Notes: a model not told the origin generated them from the letters alone. Counted from the stretch's first letter, positions 8,763 to 18,225 are shown. The stretch is DNA of 64,000 nucleotides from Aurantiacibacter spongiae (GCF_003815535.1 NZ_RPFZ01000001.1:1550001-1614000), one strand, 5' to 3'. A program made the numbers and translations.

Positions 8763-10187
8763 ATGGACGGCATGGATCAGATGCGTGGAACTTTCGGAGC
8801 GTTCGATACGGACGAGATCGACGTGGTGGAAGACGAGCCCGCTCACTCTTCCGCCGACGACGCGCCGCCGCCCGCCATCGGCCAGGACGAGCGCCGGATG
8901 CAGGTACGCGCCTACAATTTCTGGGCCGGCCTGCTGGACGAGCGCAGCTTTCCCTCGATCGAGGATCTCGACCCCGATCTGCTTCCCGATTTCGGGCCGC
9001 ATTCGGTGCTGCTCGACTTCTCGCACGGCATCGAGGATCCGCGAATCGGCTATCTCGGTCCGAAACTGGCTGCGGAATGCGACGCGGCGGAGATGGATAT
9101 CGACCGCCTTTCGGATGTGCCGTCGCGCTCGCTGCTGAGCCGCATCACGGATCACTACATGCAGATCCTCGCCAACCAGGCGCCGATCGGGTTCGAGGCC
9201 GAATTCGTCAATCAGCGCGGAGCAACGATTCTTTATCGCGGCATCCTTCTGCCGTTCTCCAGCGATGACGAGACGATCGACTTCATCTTCGGCGTCATCA
9301 ACTGGAAGGAAATGGCCGACAGCCACTCGGCCGACGAGTTGCTGCTGGAAATCGATCAAGCGCTCGATTCGCCGCTAGCCGTGTCGCGCCGCGCGGCAGA
9401 TGGGCTGACCGACTGGGCCGATGGCCCTGGTACGCCGGCGGCGGTCGATAGCGAGCCGGTGCCGCACAAGGATTTGCCGGCACCGACCTTCGGCCTATCC
9501 CATGTCGAACGGCCAGCCGATGACGAGGACGTTCTCGATCTCGATGAGGTGGCCTTTCCGCAGGCTCCGGACAACGCGGACATGGCGCTGGGGGACTGGT
9601 TGGCCGTGGCGCGCGAAATGGCGCGAGCCGCCCGCGCAAGCGAGGATCGCACCCGGGCCGCCCTATACGAGGCGGTCTCGCGAGCGCACGATTTCGCGCT
9701 TGCCGCGGCCCGGGAGCCCGCTGATTTCGCGGCCCTGCTGGAGGATGCCGGAATCGCCATGCAGGATCGCGCGCCAATGACGCCGGTCGTGAAGCTCGTA
9801 TTCGGGGCCGATTACGACAAGACCCGCCTGACCGAATACGCCGCCGTGCTGTCGCTGGCGCAGAGAGAGGGTATTCCGCAAGGAGCGCTCGCCGGATATC
9901 TCGGCAATGCCGAAGGCGGTCTCAAGGGGGTCGTGGCCGCCGAGCGGGCCCACCGCCGCGCTGCTAGCGGGGTGCCGCAGGACGAACGGCCACGGGGTCC
10001 ACGCCTCGCCATCGCGAGGAAGCTGCGCGCGCTTGCCCCGCAGGATTTCACCGCCCTGTCCGATCGGGGCGAGGAGTTCGCCCTCGTCATGATCCGCCGG
10101 ACCGAAGCCGGAGAGGTTGTCGTGCTGGGCGAGGTTCCGGGCAATACGCCGCTGATCGAAAAGGCGGCGCGGGAATTGATCGGCTGA
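8763..10187 (+). CDS. PAS_5 domain protein
   Basis: A 474-residue cytosolic protein. After about 45 acidic residues comes a domain of the alphaproteobacterial PAS_5 type: RAYNFWAGLLDERSFPSIEDL, a long well-conserved run ending in SLLSRITDHYMQILANQ, then LPFSSDDETIDFIFGVINW. The C-terminal 250 residues are helical and variable, with no kinase, GGDEF or helix-turn-helix motif that I can see. The role is probably sensory or scaffolding. ATG 8763 is chosen because AAGGG lies 9 nt upstream; in-frame ATGs at 8772 and 8781 are alternatives, and the longer upstream frame is overlap with the DUF2141 gene. Confidence 0.85.
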   Translation: MDGMDQMRGTFGAFDTDEIDVVEDEPAHSSADDAPPPAIGQDERRMQVRAYNFWAGLLDERSFPSIEDLDPDLLPDFGPHSVLLDFSHGIEDPRIGYLGPKLAAECDAAEMDIDRLSDVPSRSLLSRITDHYMQILANQAPIGFEAEFVNQRGATILYRGILLPFSSDDETIDFIFGVINWKEMADSHSADELLLEIDQALDSPLAVSRRAADGLTDWADGPGTPAAVDSEPVPHKDLPAPTFGLSHVERPADDEDVLDLDEVAFPQAPDNADMALGDWLAVAREMARAARASEDRTRAALYEAVSRAHDFALAAAREPADFAALLEDAGIAMQDRAPMTPVVKLVFGADYDKTRLTEYAAVLSLAQREGIPQGALAGYLGNAEGGLKGVVAAERAHRRAASGVPQDERPRGPRLAIARKLRALAPQDFTALSDRGEEFALVMIRRTEAGEVVVLGEVPGNTPLIEKAARELIG

Positions 10188-10250
10188 GGGTTCGGCGCCG
10201 CGAACGCGGTTTTGCATCGCCGGGACTGAACGGCTAGCGCTTCGCCGCCC

Positions 10251-11381
10251 ATGCCGTTCATCCCCCGTCACCCCGTTCGCATCCAGCCGTTATTGGGCCA
10301 TCGCAGCCGCGACCGGCTGATCCTGTCGGCGCGGGCCCTGCGGTCGAGATCAGCGGATTTCGGCAAGGTGAGCCGGCTCGGCGCGATCAGCCGGATGGCC
10401 CGCCATTTCATCAGTCACGAGATTGCCGGGCTTAGCGTCCGCCTCGAGATCGCCGGTCCCAACGGTCTGCTGCTGCGCGAGGAGCGGATAACGGATAAGG
10501 AGGGCTACGTCCTGTTCGACGTCACCTTTTCCCGGCCCTGGGATCTGCCCGACCGTCCCGTCTGGGAGACGGCGAGCCTCCACTGGACTGGCACCGCCCG
10601 GCCGCAACGGGTCGACGCCCATATTCTCGCCCCGGGTAGCGACAGCCGGATCGCGGTCATCTCCGACATCGACGACACGATCATCGAGACAGGCCTGACC
10701 GGCGGCCTCAGGGGGTTCGCGCGAAACTGGGACCGGGTGTTCGCGCAGATGCCCGGCGACCGGGTCGCGGTCCCCGGTGCCGACGCTTTTTTCGGCCAGT
10801 TGAGCGGCGGGGTGCTGGAACCGGGCGAAAAACGCGCCAGGGAATGCATACCGGCGACCAGGCGGCCATTCTTCTACGTTTCAAGCTCGCCGTGGAACCT
10901 GTTTTCCTACCTCGTCGCCTTCCAGCGCGCCAAGGGACTGCCGCTCGGCCCCCTCAAGCTGCGCGACTGGGGATTGAACCGCGAGACTTTCGGGTCGAAC
11001 AGTCACGGCGCGCACAAGGACGCTGCCATCGACGAGGTGCTGGGAATGTATCCGGCGATGCGCTTCGCCCTGATCGGCGACGATACGCAGGGCGATCTGC
11101 CGGCCTTCGCCGGCGCGGTAGAGCGCTTTCCCGGACGCATCGCCGCGGTGTTCCTGCGCAAGGTTTCCGAGAGCGAATTTTCGCCCGCGGAAGTAGCGGC
11201 TCAGGCAGCGATAGAGGCGGCGGGCGTGCCGCTCTGGCTCGGGGAAACCTACGTCGAGGGTCGCGATTTCCTCGACACTGTCGGCTTCACGCCGGGCGGT
11301 GAGACGGAGCAGATCGTGAAGGCGGTCGAGAAGGTCGACACCGGTGCCGAGCCGATCGCGGGGGATCCGGGCGGCCCGTGA
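10251..11381 (+). CDS. App1 family phosphatase (phosphatidate phosphatase-like)
   Basis: A 376-residue protein of the DUF2183/App1 family, HAD-superfamily phosphatases typified by yeast actin-patch protein App1, a Mg-dependent phosphatidate phosphatase. The catalytic DIDDT motif (DxDxT) is at residues 139-143 within ISDIDDTIIETGLTGG. Downstream are FFYVSSSPWNLFSYL and GDDTQGDLPAF, matching the later HAD motifs. The N-terminal 130 residues form the usual beta-rich domain. It lacks a signal peptide. With the lipid kinase and Tam41-like genes 6 kb away it would add a phosphatidate-consuming activity, which is inference. Its end overlaps the open frame upstream of the M48 gene. Confidence 0.88.
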   Translation: MPFIPRHPVRIQPLLGHRSRDRLILSARALRSRSADFGKVSRLGAISRMARHFISHEIAGLSVRLEIAGPNGLLLREERITDKEGYVLFDVTFSRPWDLPDRPVWETASLHWTGTARPQRVDAHILAPGSDSRIAVISDIDDTIIETGLTGGLRGFARNWDRVFAQMPGDRVAVPGADAFFGQLSGGVLEPGEKRARECIPATRRPFFYVSSSPWNLFSYLVAFQRAKGLPLGPLKLRDWGLNRETFGSNSHGAHKDAAIDEVLGMYPAMRFALIGDDTQGDLPAFAGAVERFPGRIAAVFLRKVSESEFSPAEVAAQAAIEAAGVPLWLGETYVEGRDFLDTVGFTPGGETEQIVKAVEKVDTGAEPIAGDPGGP

Positions 11382-11427
11382 TCTTCAGTTCCGGTTCAGC
11401 GCCGAAGGGTCTAGGCAGCAATCGCAC

Positions 11428-12840
11428 ATGACCCGCAACCCCGCCCCGCCGTCCGCTCGTACGGACCGCATTCTCGCCCGCTGGAGCGCGCGGATGCTCG
11501 CCGTGCTGGCCGCTCTCGCCATGACCGTCCAACCCGTCGCGGCGCAAGGTGGCATGAGCATCCTGCGCGATGCGGAAACCGAGCAGCTGTTGCAGGACAT
11601 GGTGGATCCGCTGGCCGAGGCGGCGGGGCTGGGCGAGGGCGCTGTCGATGTCGTGCTGGTCAACGACAATTCGATCAATGCCTTCGTCGCCGGCGGCCAG
11701 CGCATCTTCGTGCATTCGGGCCTCATCAACGCCGCCGACAGCGCCAACGAGGTTCAGGGCGTCCTGGCGCATGAAATGGGCCACATTACCGGCGGCCACG
11801 TGAACCGCTATTCCGAAGGTGCCGGCAACGCCGCGAAGATCTCGCTGCTGTCGATGGTCCTTGCCGCCGCCGCCGCGCTGGCTGGTTCGGGGGACGCGGC
11901 GATGGGCGTCATGGCCGCCGGACAGCAGGCTGCGATGGGCTCTTTCCTTTCCTTCAGCCGCGTGCAGGAGGCGAGCGCCGATGCCGCCGGTGCGCAATTT
12001 CTTTCCGATGCCGGCATAAGCGGCCGGGGCAGCCTGGCCTTCTTCGAGAAACTGCAGAACCTCGAATTCCGGCACGGCGTGAGCCAGGCGGACGACCGCG
12101 AATACTCCCGCACGCACCCGCTGACCGGCAACCGGCTGGCGCGGCTTCGCGAAGGGTACGAAGCGGACCCGGCGTGGAACGCTCCCGGCGATCCCGAAAT
12201 CGAGGAACGCTTTCAGCGGGTTAAGGCGAAGCTCTACGGGTTTCTCGCTCCGCCGGAGCGGACGCTGACCTTCTTCCCCGAAAGCATGACGAGCGATCCG
12301 GCGCGCTATGCCCGGGCCTATGCCTACCACAAGGAGGCCCGCGTCGAGCAGTCGCTGGACGAGGTGAACGCCCTGCTGGAGCACGATCCCGACAATCCCT
12401 ACTTCCTTGAACTCAAGGGACAGGTCCTGCTCGAATCGGGCCGGGTGGACGAGGCACTGGATCCGCTGCGCGGCGCGACCCGGCTGACGAACGCCAATCC
12501 GCTGATCGCCTCCATGCTCGGCCATGCGCTGCTGGCGACGGAGGATCGCTCGCATCTCGACGAGGCGGAAACGGTGCTTCGGGCGGCGGTGGGCCGCGAC
12601 CGGGAGAATCCCTTCGCCTGGTACCAGCTGGGCATGGTCTACGGCATGCGCGGTGATATTCCGCGCGCCCGCCTTGCCAGTGCCGAGCAGCAGATCATGT
12701 CGGGCAATCCGCAGGCCGCGCTCGTCAGCGCGCAAAGCGCGGAAGCGGCGTTGCCGTCCGGCTCCGCTGACTGGATTCGCGCGCAGGACGTCGCCATGCA
12801 GGCCCGCGCGCAACTGGACGAACAGCGCTCGCGCGACTAG
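11428..12840 (+). CDS. M48 family metalloprotease with TPR region (BepA-like)
   Basis: A 470-residue periplasmic zinc protease. The ATG at 11428 gives a signal peptide (MLAVLAALAMTVQPVAAQ, cleavage about residue 38). The zinc motif HEMGH is at residues 115-119 and the third-ligand region reads EASADAAGAQF. The C-terminal 220 residues contain helical TPR-like repeats (for example LLEHDPDNPYFLELKG, GRVDEALDPLRGATRLTNAN). This is the layout of E. coli BepA/YfgC, which works on outer-membrane protein assembly. A DsbA-like thiol oxidoreductase follows 13 nt downstream, consistent with an envelope protein-folding operon. Confidence 0.92.
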   Translation: MTRNPAPPSARTDRILARWSARMLAVLAALAMTVQPVAAQGGMSILRDAETEQLLQDMVDPLAEAAGLGEGAVDVVLVNDNSINAFVAGGQRIFVHSGLINAADSANEVQGVLAHEMGHITGGHVNRYSEGAGNAAKISLLSMVLAAAAALAGSGDAAMGVMAAGQQAAMGSFLSFSRVQEASADAAGAQFLSDAGISGRGSLAFFEKLQNLEFRHGVSQADDREYSRTHPLTGNRLARLREGYEADPAWNAPGDPEIEERFQRVKAKLYGFLAPPERTLTFFPESMTSDPARYARAYAYHKEARVEQSLDEVNALLEHDPDNPYFLELKGQVLLESGRVDEALDPLRGATRLTNANPLIASMLGHALLATEDRSHLDEAETVLRAAVGRDRENPFAWYQLGMVYGMRGDIPRARLASAEQQIMSGNPQAALVSAQSAEAALPSGSADWIRAQDVAMQARAQLDEQRSRD

Positions 12841-12853
12841 CCACGGGGGCGTC

Positions 12854-13546
12854 ATGCGCTGGATTGTCACCGTCATCATCGCCCTCCTCGCCGGATTTGC
12901 CGGGGCCGCTGCCTGGGAGTGGGCGGGCCTGGGCCCGAGCGAGACGCGCGAATATCTTCTTGCGCACCCCGAAGTTCTGCCCGAGGCGATAGACGAATTG
13001 CAGCGACGCGACACGGTGGCGAAACTCGCACCGCTGCGCGGCGAGCTGGAAACGGCCTTCCCCGGGGCCGTGCTGGGCAATCCGGACGGCGCGGTCACGC
13101 TTGTCGAATTCTCCGATTACGCGTGTGGCTACTGCCGCCAGAGCGTCGACGACGTGAATGCCCTCGTCGCCGCCAATCCCGATCTGAAGGTGGTCATCCG
13201 TGAGTATCCCATCCTGTCCGAGGGCAGTGTCGATGCCGCGCGCATGGCCCTTGCCGCCGCGGGGCAGGGCAAGTTCGAAGCGTTCCACAACGCCATGTTC
13301 ACCGCCGATTCCCTCTCTGCGCAAAGCATCGCGAACGCAGCGCGCGCCGCCGGCGTCGATCTCGCGCGTGCGCGCGCTGCGATCGACAGCGGCGCGTTTG
13401 ACGGGCAGTTGCAGAACAACGTTTTCCTTGCGCAGCAGCTGGGGGTGGGCGGGACGCCCGCCTTCATCGCGGGCGACAGGATGCTGGCGGGCGCGGTCGG
13501 TCAGCAGGCGCTGGACGATGCGGTCGCCGCGGCGCGCGAATCCTGA
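12854..13546 (+). CDS. DsbA family thiol:disulfide oxidoreductase
   Basis: A 230-residue protein with an N-terminal signal anchor (IVTVIIALLAGFAGAAAW), a short helical copper-resistance-ScsC-like N-terminal region (TREYLLAHPEVLPEAIDEL) and a thioredoxin domain. The active site CGYC is at residues 91-94 inside FSDYACGYCRQS, and the cis-Pro loop is GVGGTPAF. Such BdbD/DsbA-like proteins oxidise or isomerise cysteines in periplasmic proteins. The gene follows the M48 protease on the same strand and precedes the histidine kinase by 30 nt. Confidence 0.92.
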   Translation: MRWIVTVIIALLAGFAGAAAWEWAGLGPSETREYLLAHPEVLPEAIDELQRRDTVAKLAPLRGELETAFPGAVLGNPDGAVTLVEFSDYACGYCRQSVDDVNALVAANPDLKVVIREYPILSEGSVDAARMALAAAGQGKFEAFHNAMFTADSLSAQSIANAARAAGVDLARARAAIDSGAFDGQLQNNVFLAQQLGVGGTPAFIAGDRMLAGAVGQQALDDAVAAARES

Positions 13547-13576
13547 GACGGAACGGGGGAAAGGGGAGATGCCTTC

Positions 13577-14827
13577 ATGCAAATCCCTCTGACGAGAGCC
13601 CCTGCGCCCGCTAGAACGGGCACCATGGCCATGCTGCCCTTTCAACCGACACCCTTCTTCGCGGACAAGAACCGCGCCTTCTGGCGGTTGCAGACCTTCG
13701 GCTGGGGCGGTTCCCTGGTGTTTCGGGCGGCGACTTCCATCGCCAACGAGCGCCCTTTCGACTTTCTCGTGGTGCTGGTCATTGCAGCCGTCGCCGGCTT
13801 TTCCATCAGCACCGTCCTGTCCGTCGTCTATTCGAACCTCATCAACCGCCGGCCCATCGTCACGTGGAGCGCGACCGTGGTGGCACTGGCGATCGCGGTG
13901 GCGGTCAGCGCCTTCATCGACGCCTGGACGATCGACGTCTATCAGGGAAGCGAGGCCAGTTTCGCGCAGCTGATGCTAGGCGTGTCCTATCTCGACATGA
14001 CCTTGCTGGGAGCGTGGTCGGCCTTGTATTACGCGATCAACTTCTTCCTTCAGGTGGAGCAGCAGGCGGACCGGCTTGAACGGCTGGAAGCCCAGGCGAC
14101 GAGCGCGCAACTCGCGATGCTGCGCTACCAGCTCAATCCGCATTTCCTGTTCAACACGTTGAACTCGATCAGCACGCTCGTCCTGCTCAAGCAGTCGGAG
14201 CCGGCGAACGCCATGCTGACCCGGCTTTCGAGCTTTCTGCGCCACACGCTCGTCACGCAACCCGGCGCGCGGGTCACGGTGGCGCAGGAGGTGGAAACGC
14301 TGAAACTCTATCTCGATATCGAACGCATGCGGTTCGAGGAACGGCTGCGTACCGATTTCCGCATCGATCCGCGCGCGGCGGACGCCTGCATTCCTTCTTT
14401 CCTGCTGCAACCGCTGGTGGAGAACGCGATCAAGTATGGCGTGTCCGCTCAGGAGGAGGGCGCACGCATCTCGCTCGCCGCGCAGATCATCGGCTCGCGC
14501 CTCAGGCTGACGGTGTCCGACACCGGGCCCGGCCTTCAGGGCAAGCAGCGTGGTGCCGAAACGCTCGCCAACCGACCTTCCTCGACCGGCGTGGGGCTCG
14601 CCAATATCGCCGAACGGCTGAACCAGGCCTATGGCGAGGAGGATCACCGTTTCGATATCGAGACACCGCCGGACGGTGGTTTTACCGTCATCATCGAAGT
14701 GCCCCACGAACCTGCCGAAAACGAGGCCGAGAGCGTCTCGTCCCCGGCGAAACCTACCCGCCCCTCGTCCGTTGATGCGGACAGGACCGACCGCAACAGG
14801 GCCTCACAAATCGGAACACCCGCATGA
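13577..14827 (+). CDS. LytS-type sensor histidine kinase
   Basis: A 416-residue membrane sensor kinase of the His_kinase (PF06580) class. About four transmembrane segments span residues 45-160, followed by a short coiled linker (QADRLERLEAQ). The phosphoacceptor region YQLNPHFLFNTLNS has His189, the N box is PLVENAIKYG and the G boxes are SDTGPGL and GVGLANI. A disordered Ser/Pro/Asp-rich tail of about 40 residues ends the protein. The start at 13577 is supported by GGGGAG about 8 nt upstream; ATG 13625 is an alternative. The stop overlaps the start of the response regulator (ATGA), so the two form a two-component pair. The stimulus is unknown. Confidence 0.92.
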   Translation: MQIPLTRAPAPARTGTMAMLPFQPTPFFADKNRAFWRLQTFGWGGSLVFRAATSIANERPFDFLVVLVIAAVAGFSISTVLSVVYSNLINRRPIVTWSATVVALAIAVAVSAFIDAWTIDVYQGSEASFAQLMLGVSYLDMTLLGAWSALYYAINFFLQVEQQADRLERLEAQATSAQLAMLRYQLNPHFLFNTLNSISTLVLLKQSEPANAMLTRLSSFLRHTLVTQPGARVTVAQEVETLKLYLDIERMRFEERLRTDFRIDPRAADACIPSFLLQPLVENAIKYGVSAQEEGARISLAAQIIGSRLRLTVSDTGPGLQGKQRGAETLANRPSSTGVGLANIAERLNQAYGEEDHRFDIETPPDGGFTVIIEVPHEPAENEAESVSSPAKPTRPSSVDADRTDRNRASQIGTPA

Positions 14828-15618
14828 GCATACGCACGATCCTCGTCGATGACGAGAAACTGGCCATCCAGGGCCTGCAACTCCGCCTCGAACCCTTTTC
14901 CGATATCGAGGTGATAGAAACCTGTGCCAACGGGCGCGAGGCGATACGCGCGATCAAGACGTTGAAGCCCGACCTCGTCTTCCTCGATATCCAGATGCCT
15001 GGTTTCGACGGCTTTTCCGTGGTCAAGGGGGTGATGGAGATCGAGCCGCCGCTGTTCGTTTTCGTCACCGCCTACCAGGAACACGCCATCCGCGCGTTCG
15101 AGGCCAACGCCGTCAATTACCTGATGAAGCCGGTGGACGAGGACAAGCTGGCCGACACCGTCGAGCGCGTGCGCCAGCGGATGGCAGAGAAGGCGAGCGC
15201 GCACGAGGCCGAGAAGCTGAAAGACGTGCTGGCGGAAGTCAGTCCGGAAAGCCTCGACGAGATGGAGGGCGGCGAGGAAGTCGCGGGCCGCTACGAGAAG
15301 ATGATCAACGTCAAGGATCGCGGGCAGATCTTCCGCGTGGATGTCGACACGATCGAGCATATCGAGGCTGCCGGCGACTACATGTGCATCTATACCGGCG
15401 ACAACTCGCTGATCCTGCGCGAAACGATGAAAGACCTCGAGCGCCGGCTCGATCCGAAGAATTTCCAGCGCGTGCACCGGTCCACCATCGTCAATCTCGA
15501 CCAGGTGCGGCAGGTGAAGCCGCACACCAATGGCGAATGTTTCCTGGTGCTGGAAAGCGGGCAGGAGGTGAAGGTCAGCCGCTCCTACAGGGATGTCGTG
15601 GCGCGGTTCGTGCATTGA
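14824..15618 (+). CDS. LytTR family response regulator
   Basis: A 264-residue response regulator with an N-terminal receiver domain (acidic pocket DD at residues 9-10, phosphorylatable Asp55 in FLDIQMPGFDG, conserved Lys in YLMKPVDED). A helical linker leads to a C-terminal LytTR DNA-binding domain (IEHIEAAGDYMCIYT, FQRVHRSTIVNLDQV). LytTR proteins bind direct repeats near promoters, typically of surface-polysaccharide, bacteriocin or virulence genes; targets here are unknown. The 4-nt overlap with the kinase shows co-translation. Confidence 0.94.
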   Translation: MSIRTILVDDEKLAIQGLQLRLEPFSDIEVIETCANGREAIRAIKTLKPDLVFLDIQMPGFDGFSVVKGVMEIEPPLFVFVTAYQEHAIRAFEANAVNYLMKPVDEDKLADTVERVRQRMAEKASAHEAEKLKDVLAEVSPESLDEMEGGEEVAGRYEKMINVKDRGQIFRVDVDTIEHIEAAGDYMCIYTGDNSLILRETMKDLERRLDPKNFQRVHRSTIVNLDQVRQVKPHTNGECFLVLESGQEVKVSRSYRDVVARFVH

Positions 15619-15638
15619 CCTCCCCCTCCGGAGAGATC

Positions 15639-16502
15639 GTGAAAGAGTTCCGCATCGAAGGCTTCGACCTTGCCACCTTTGTCCGCGACACGCTGGCCGA
15701 GGATCTCGGCGAAGGACTGCCCGGCGGCGGGGCGGACGTGACGGCCGAGAGCGTGATTCCGGCAGATGCGCGGTTCTCGGGCGTGATGGATAGCCGCGAC
15801 GCGATCGTCGTCGCCGGCCTGCCGGTCGCCGAGGCGTTCTTTCGCCGGCTCGATCCCGGGATGGAGATCGCGATGCTGGTCGAGGAGGGGGCCGAGGTCG
15901 AACCGGGCACCGATCTCATGCGCCTGTCGGGCAATGCCCGCGCCATGCTGACCGCAGAGCGCAGCGCGTTGAACACCGTGCAGCACCTGTCGGGTATCGC
16001 CACCATGGTGCGCGAATACGTGCGCGCGATGGATGATGCCGATTGCACCTTGCTCGACACGCGCAAGACCATTCCGGGTCTGCGGCAGCTGGAGAAATAC
16101 GCCGTCCGCACCGGCGGGGGCAGCAATCACCGCATGGGGTTGTGGGACGCGGCGATGATCAAGGACAACCACATCCTCGTCGCCGGAAGTGTTGGGGAGG
16201 CGGTTCGCCGGGCGCGCGAGGCGGGCGTGGGACGCATCATCTGCGAGGTCGACCGCCTGGACCAGATCGAACCGGCACTTGCCGCGGGGGCGGACCACAT
16301 CCTGCTCGACAACATGGACGCCGACACGCTGCGCGAGGCGGTCGGCATCATTGCCGGCCGCGCCGCGAGCGAGGCGTCGGGGGGTATCGACCTCACCACG
16401 ATTGCGGCGAAAGCGGCAACGGGCGTGGACTTCGTTTCGGTCGGACGGCTTACGCAAAGCGCGCCGGCGGCCGATATCGGGCTCGATTTCACGCCGCTGT
16501 GA
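15639..16502 (+). CDS. nadC: Nicotinate-nucleotide pyrophosphorylase (quinolinate phosphoribosyltransferase)
   Basis: Converts quinolinate and PRPP to nicotinate mononucleotide, CO2 and PPi in de novo NAD synthesis. The 287-residue sequence contains the family motifs: TLAEDLGEGLPGGGADVTAE, SGIATMVREYV, DTRKTIPGLRQLEKYAV, GGGSNHRMGLWDAAMIKDNH and a C-terminal FVSVGRLTQSAPAADIGLDF. The GTG at 15639 is chosen because GGAG lies about 6 nt upstream; the frame is open further upstream only as overlap with the response-regulator gene. No nadA or nadB occurs in the window. Confidence 0.96.
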   Translation: MKEFRIEGFDLATFVRDTLAEDLGEGLPGGGADVTAESVIPADARFSGVMDSRDAIVVAGLPVAEAFFRRLDPGMEIAMLVEEGAEVEPGTDLMRLSGNARAMLTAERSALNTVQHLSGIATMVREYVRAMDDADCTLLDTRKTIPGLRQLEKYAVRTGGGSNHRMGLWDAAMIKDNHILVAGSVGEAVRRAREAGVGRIICEVDRLDQIEPALAAGADHILLDNMDADTLREAVGIIAGRAASEASGGIDLTTIAAKAATGVDFVSVGRLTQSAPAADIGLDFTPL

Positions 16503-16921
16503 GGGTCGTGCGCCGCCGGTCCGGCCCGCGGCCCCTAGCTATCCACCTGTTCGCCGCGCTGTTTCTCGCGCAGGGGCTGATCGCCTTTGGCGCGGCCATG
16601 ACCGACCTTCCCGCCTATGCCGCCTGGTACGTGTCGCATCTGCCGGTGCCCGCGCCGGGGCGGGACGCCGCGATCGTCCTTGCCAGCGCCCGGCTGACCA
16701 TCGCCGCGATCCCGGTGGCGCTCGTGTGGCTGCTGGCCGTGCGCTTCGCCCGCTGGTTCGTCGCCGCCGTGGCACTGGCCCGGCTGGCGAGCGCGCCTGT
16801 CGCGATTGCCGACGGAACGGCGAGCGGGGCATGGTGGGCGAGCCTCGCGCTCGCGCTCTTCGCAGCCGTATGCCTGTTCACCCCTGCGGCCGCGGCGTGG
16901 TTCGCCGGGGGCCGCGAATAG
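16499..16921 (+). CDS. Small integral membrane protein, hypothetical
   Basis: A 140-residue hydrophobic protein with four predicted membrane helices (about residues 12-35, 57-80, 84-105, 112-132) and a basic start. The GTG at 16499 overlaps the nadC stop as GTGA; GTG 16508 is an alternative. It is not recognised as a named family. The position directly after nadC suggests co-transcription but not function. Confidence 0.65.
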   Translation: MRVVRRRSGPRPLAIHLFAALFLAQGLIAFGAAMTDLPAYAAWYVSHLPVPAPGRDAAIVLASARLTIAAIPVALVWLLAVRFARWFVAAVALARLASAPVAIADGTASGAWWASLALALFAAVCLFTPAAAAWFAGGRE

Positions 16922-17000
16922 GCGTCTGCCTGCTTTACCGGTTCGCCCGGCTGTGCCATTCGCCCCGTCGCAACAGGCGGCATCGCGCGAGGGGACAAGG

Positions 17001-17420
17001 ATGCGACCCGATTCCATCCGCAAGTTCGACATGTTCTACATCCTGTCGATTCTGACGGGGCTGGCGAAGACGCTTCTCAACCTCGGCACCATGCGTGCCA
17101 CGCTGGAAGCCGAACTGGCGCGCAGCGGCCTTGGCGGCATGGGATCGACCGGTGAGGCGACGCTTTACGCCAGTCTCGCCTTCGGCTTCCTGCTGTCGGT
17201 CGTGCTGTGGTGGCTCGTCTCGCGAAAGCGGCTGGGTTTCGTGAAGTGGATCATGCTGGCGATCCTTGTCTACAACGTCGTCACCATTCCGCTGGCGCTG
17301 ATCGCGGGTGTCGGCTCGGTCAGCATAACCGGGCTCGTCACGATCATCTTTCAGGCGGTTGCCCTATGGTTCCTGTTTCAGCCCGATGCCAGGGAATGGC
17401 TCGCCACGCGCGGTCGATAG
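17001..17420 (+). CDS. Small integral membrane protein, hypothetical
   Basis: A 139-residue membrane protein with three clear hydrophobic helices after an N-terminal amphipathic segment (ASLAFGFLLSVVLWWLVS, IMLAILVYNVVTIPLALIAG, ITGLVTIIFQAVALWFLF). A strong Shine-Dalgarno-like AGGGGACAAGG precedes the ATG at 17001. Family not recognised. The RNase T2 gene begins 25 nt before its stop, so the two are co-expressed. Confidence 0.75.
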   Translation: MRPDSIRKFDMFYILSILTGLAKTLLNLGTMRATLEAELARSGLGGMGSTGEATLYASLAFGFLLSVVLWWLVSRKRLGFVKWIMLAILVYNVVTIPLALIAGVGSVSITGLVTIIFQAVALWFLFQPDAREWLATRGR

Positions 17421-18142
17421 CGGCGGCGGGCACGCTGGCGGCGGCTGCCGCGGTCGCCCTCGCCGCACCGGGCATGCCCGGAAACGCGCGGGCGCAGGCC
17501 TACCAGTGCCGCGTTCCGTCCGGCCCCGTAATCCTGCCGAATGTCCGCCGTGACGGACCGGTGCGGAGGGTGCCGGTCGGCGGATACACCCTCGCCCTCA
17601 GCTGGAGCCCCGAATTCTGCCGCTTCCGCGAGGGAAATGCCCGCCACGCACGCCAGTGTTCGGGGCGCGAAGGACGGTTCGCCTTCGTGGTTCACGGTCT
17701 GTGGCCGGAAGGGCGGCGGGGCGGCTGGCCGCAATGGTGCCCCACCGACCGCCGCCCCTCGCAAACGGAGGTCCGCGCGAGCCTGTGCATGACACCCGAT
17801 GCGGGCCTGATCGCGCATGAATGGGCCAAGCACGGCTCGTGCATGGTGCGCGATCCGGACGGATATCTCAGAATCACGCGCATCTTATGGAATTCGCTGC
17901 GCTGGCCCGACTTCGATCGCCTGTCCCGCGACCGCGATCTGAGCGCCTCCGATATCCGCAACGCCTTCGCCGACGCCAATCGCTACTGGGAGCCGGAGAT
18001 GGTCGGCCTCGTCCTCAACGAACGCGGCTGGCTGGAGGAAATGCGTCTGTGCTACGATACCCGTTTCCGCCCTGCTCGCTGCGACGCGCGGCGGTTCGGC
18101 CCGGCGGACGCCGAGCGGGTACGGATCTGGCGCGGGTTGTGA
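17396..18142 (+). CDS. Secreted ribonuclease T2
   Basis: A 248-residue RNase T2 family endoribonuclease that cleaves single-stranded RNA through a 2',3'-cyclic phosphate. A signal peptide covers residues 1-34 (basic start, Ala-rich core, NARAQA cleavage). Both catalytic segments are intact: FVVHGLWPEG (His100) and HEWAKHGSC (His141, Glu142, Lys145, His146). Further family motifs are SWSPEFC and the cysteines for disulfides. It is probably periplasmic or exported, for RNA scavenging. The ATG is preceded by AGGGA and lies inside the upstream membrane-protein gene. Confidence 0.93.
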   Translation: MARHARSIAAAGTLAAAAAVALAAPGMPGNARAQAYQCRVPSGPVILPNVRRDGPVRRVPVGGYTLALSWSPEFCRFREGNARHARQCSGREGRFAFVVHGLWPEGRRGGWPQWCPTDRRPSQTEVRASLCMTPDAGLIAHEWAKHGSCMVRDPDGYLRITRILWNSLRWPDFDRLSRDRDLSASDIRNAFADANRYWEPEMVGLVLNERGWLEEMRLCYDTRFRPARCDARRFGPADAERVRIWRGL

Positions 18143-18225
18143 AGGCTTGCGAAGGGGGGCGTTGAAAAATGGCAGATCGCATCGCCTGTCGAACGCGGGA
18201 CTTCGTCTCCAACAAGGCGAGTATC

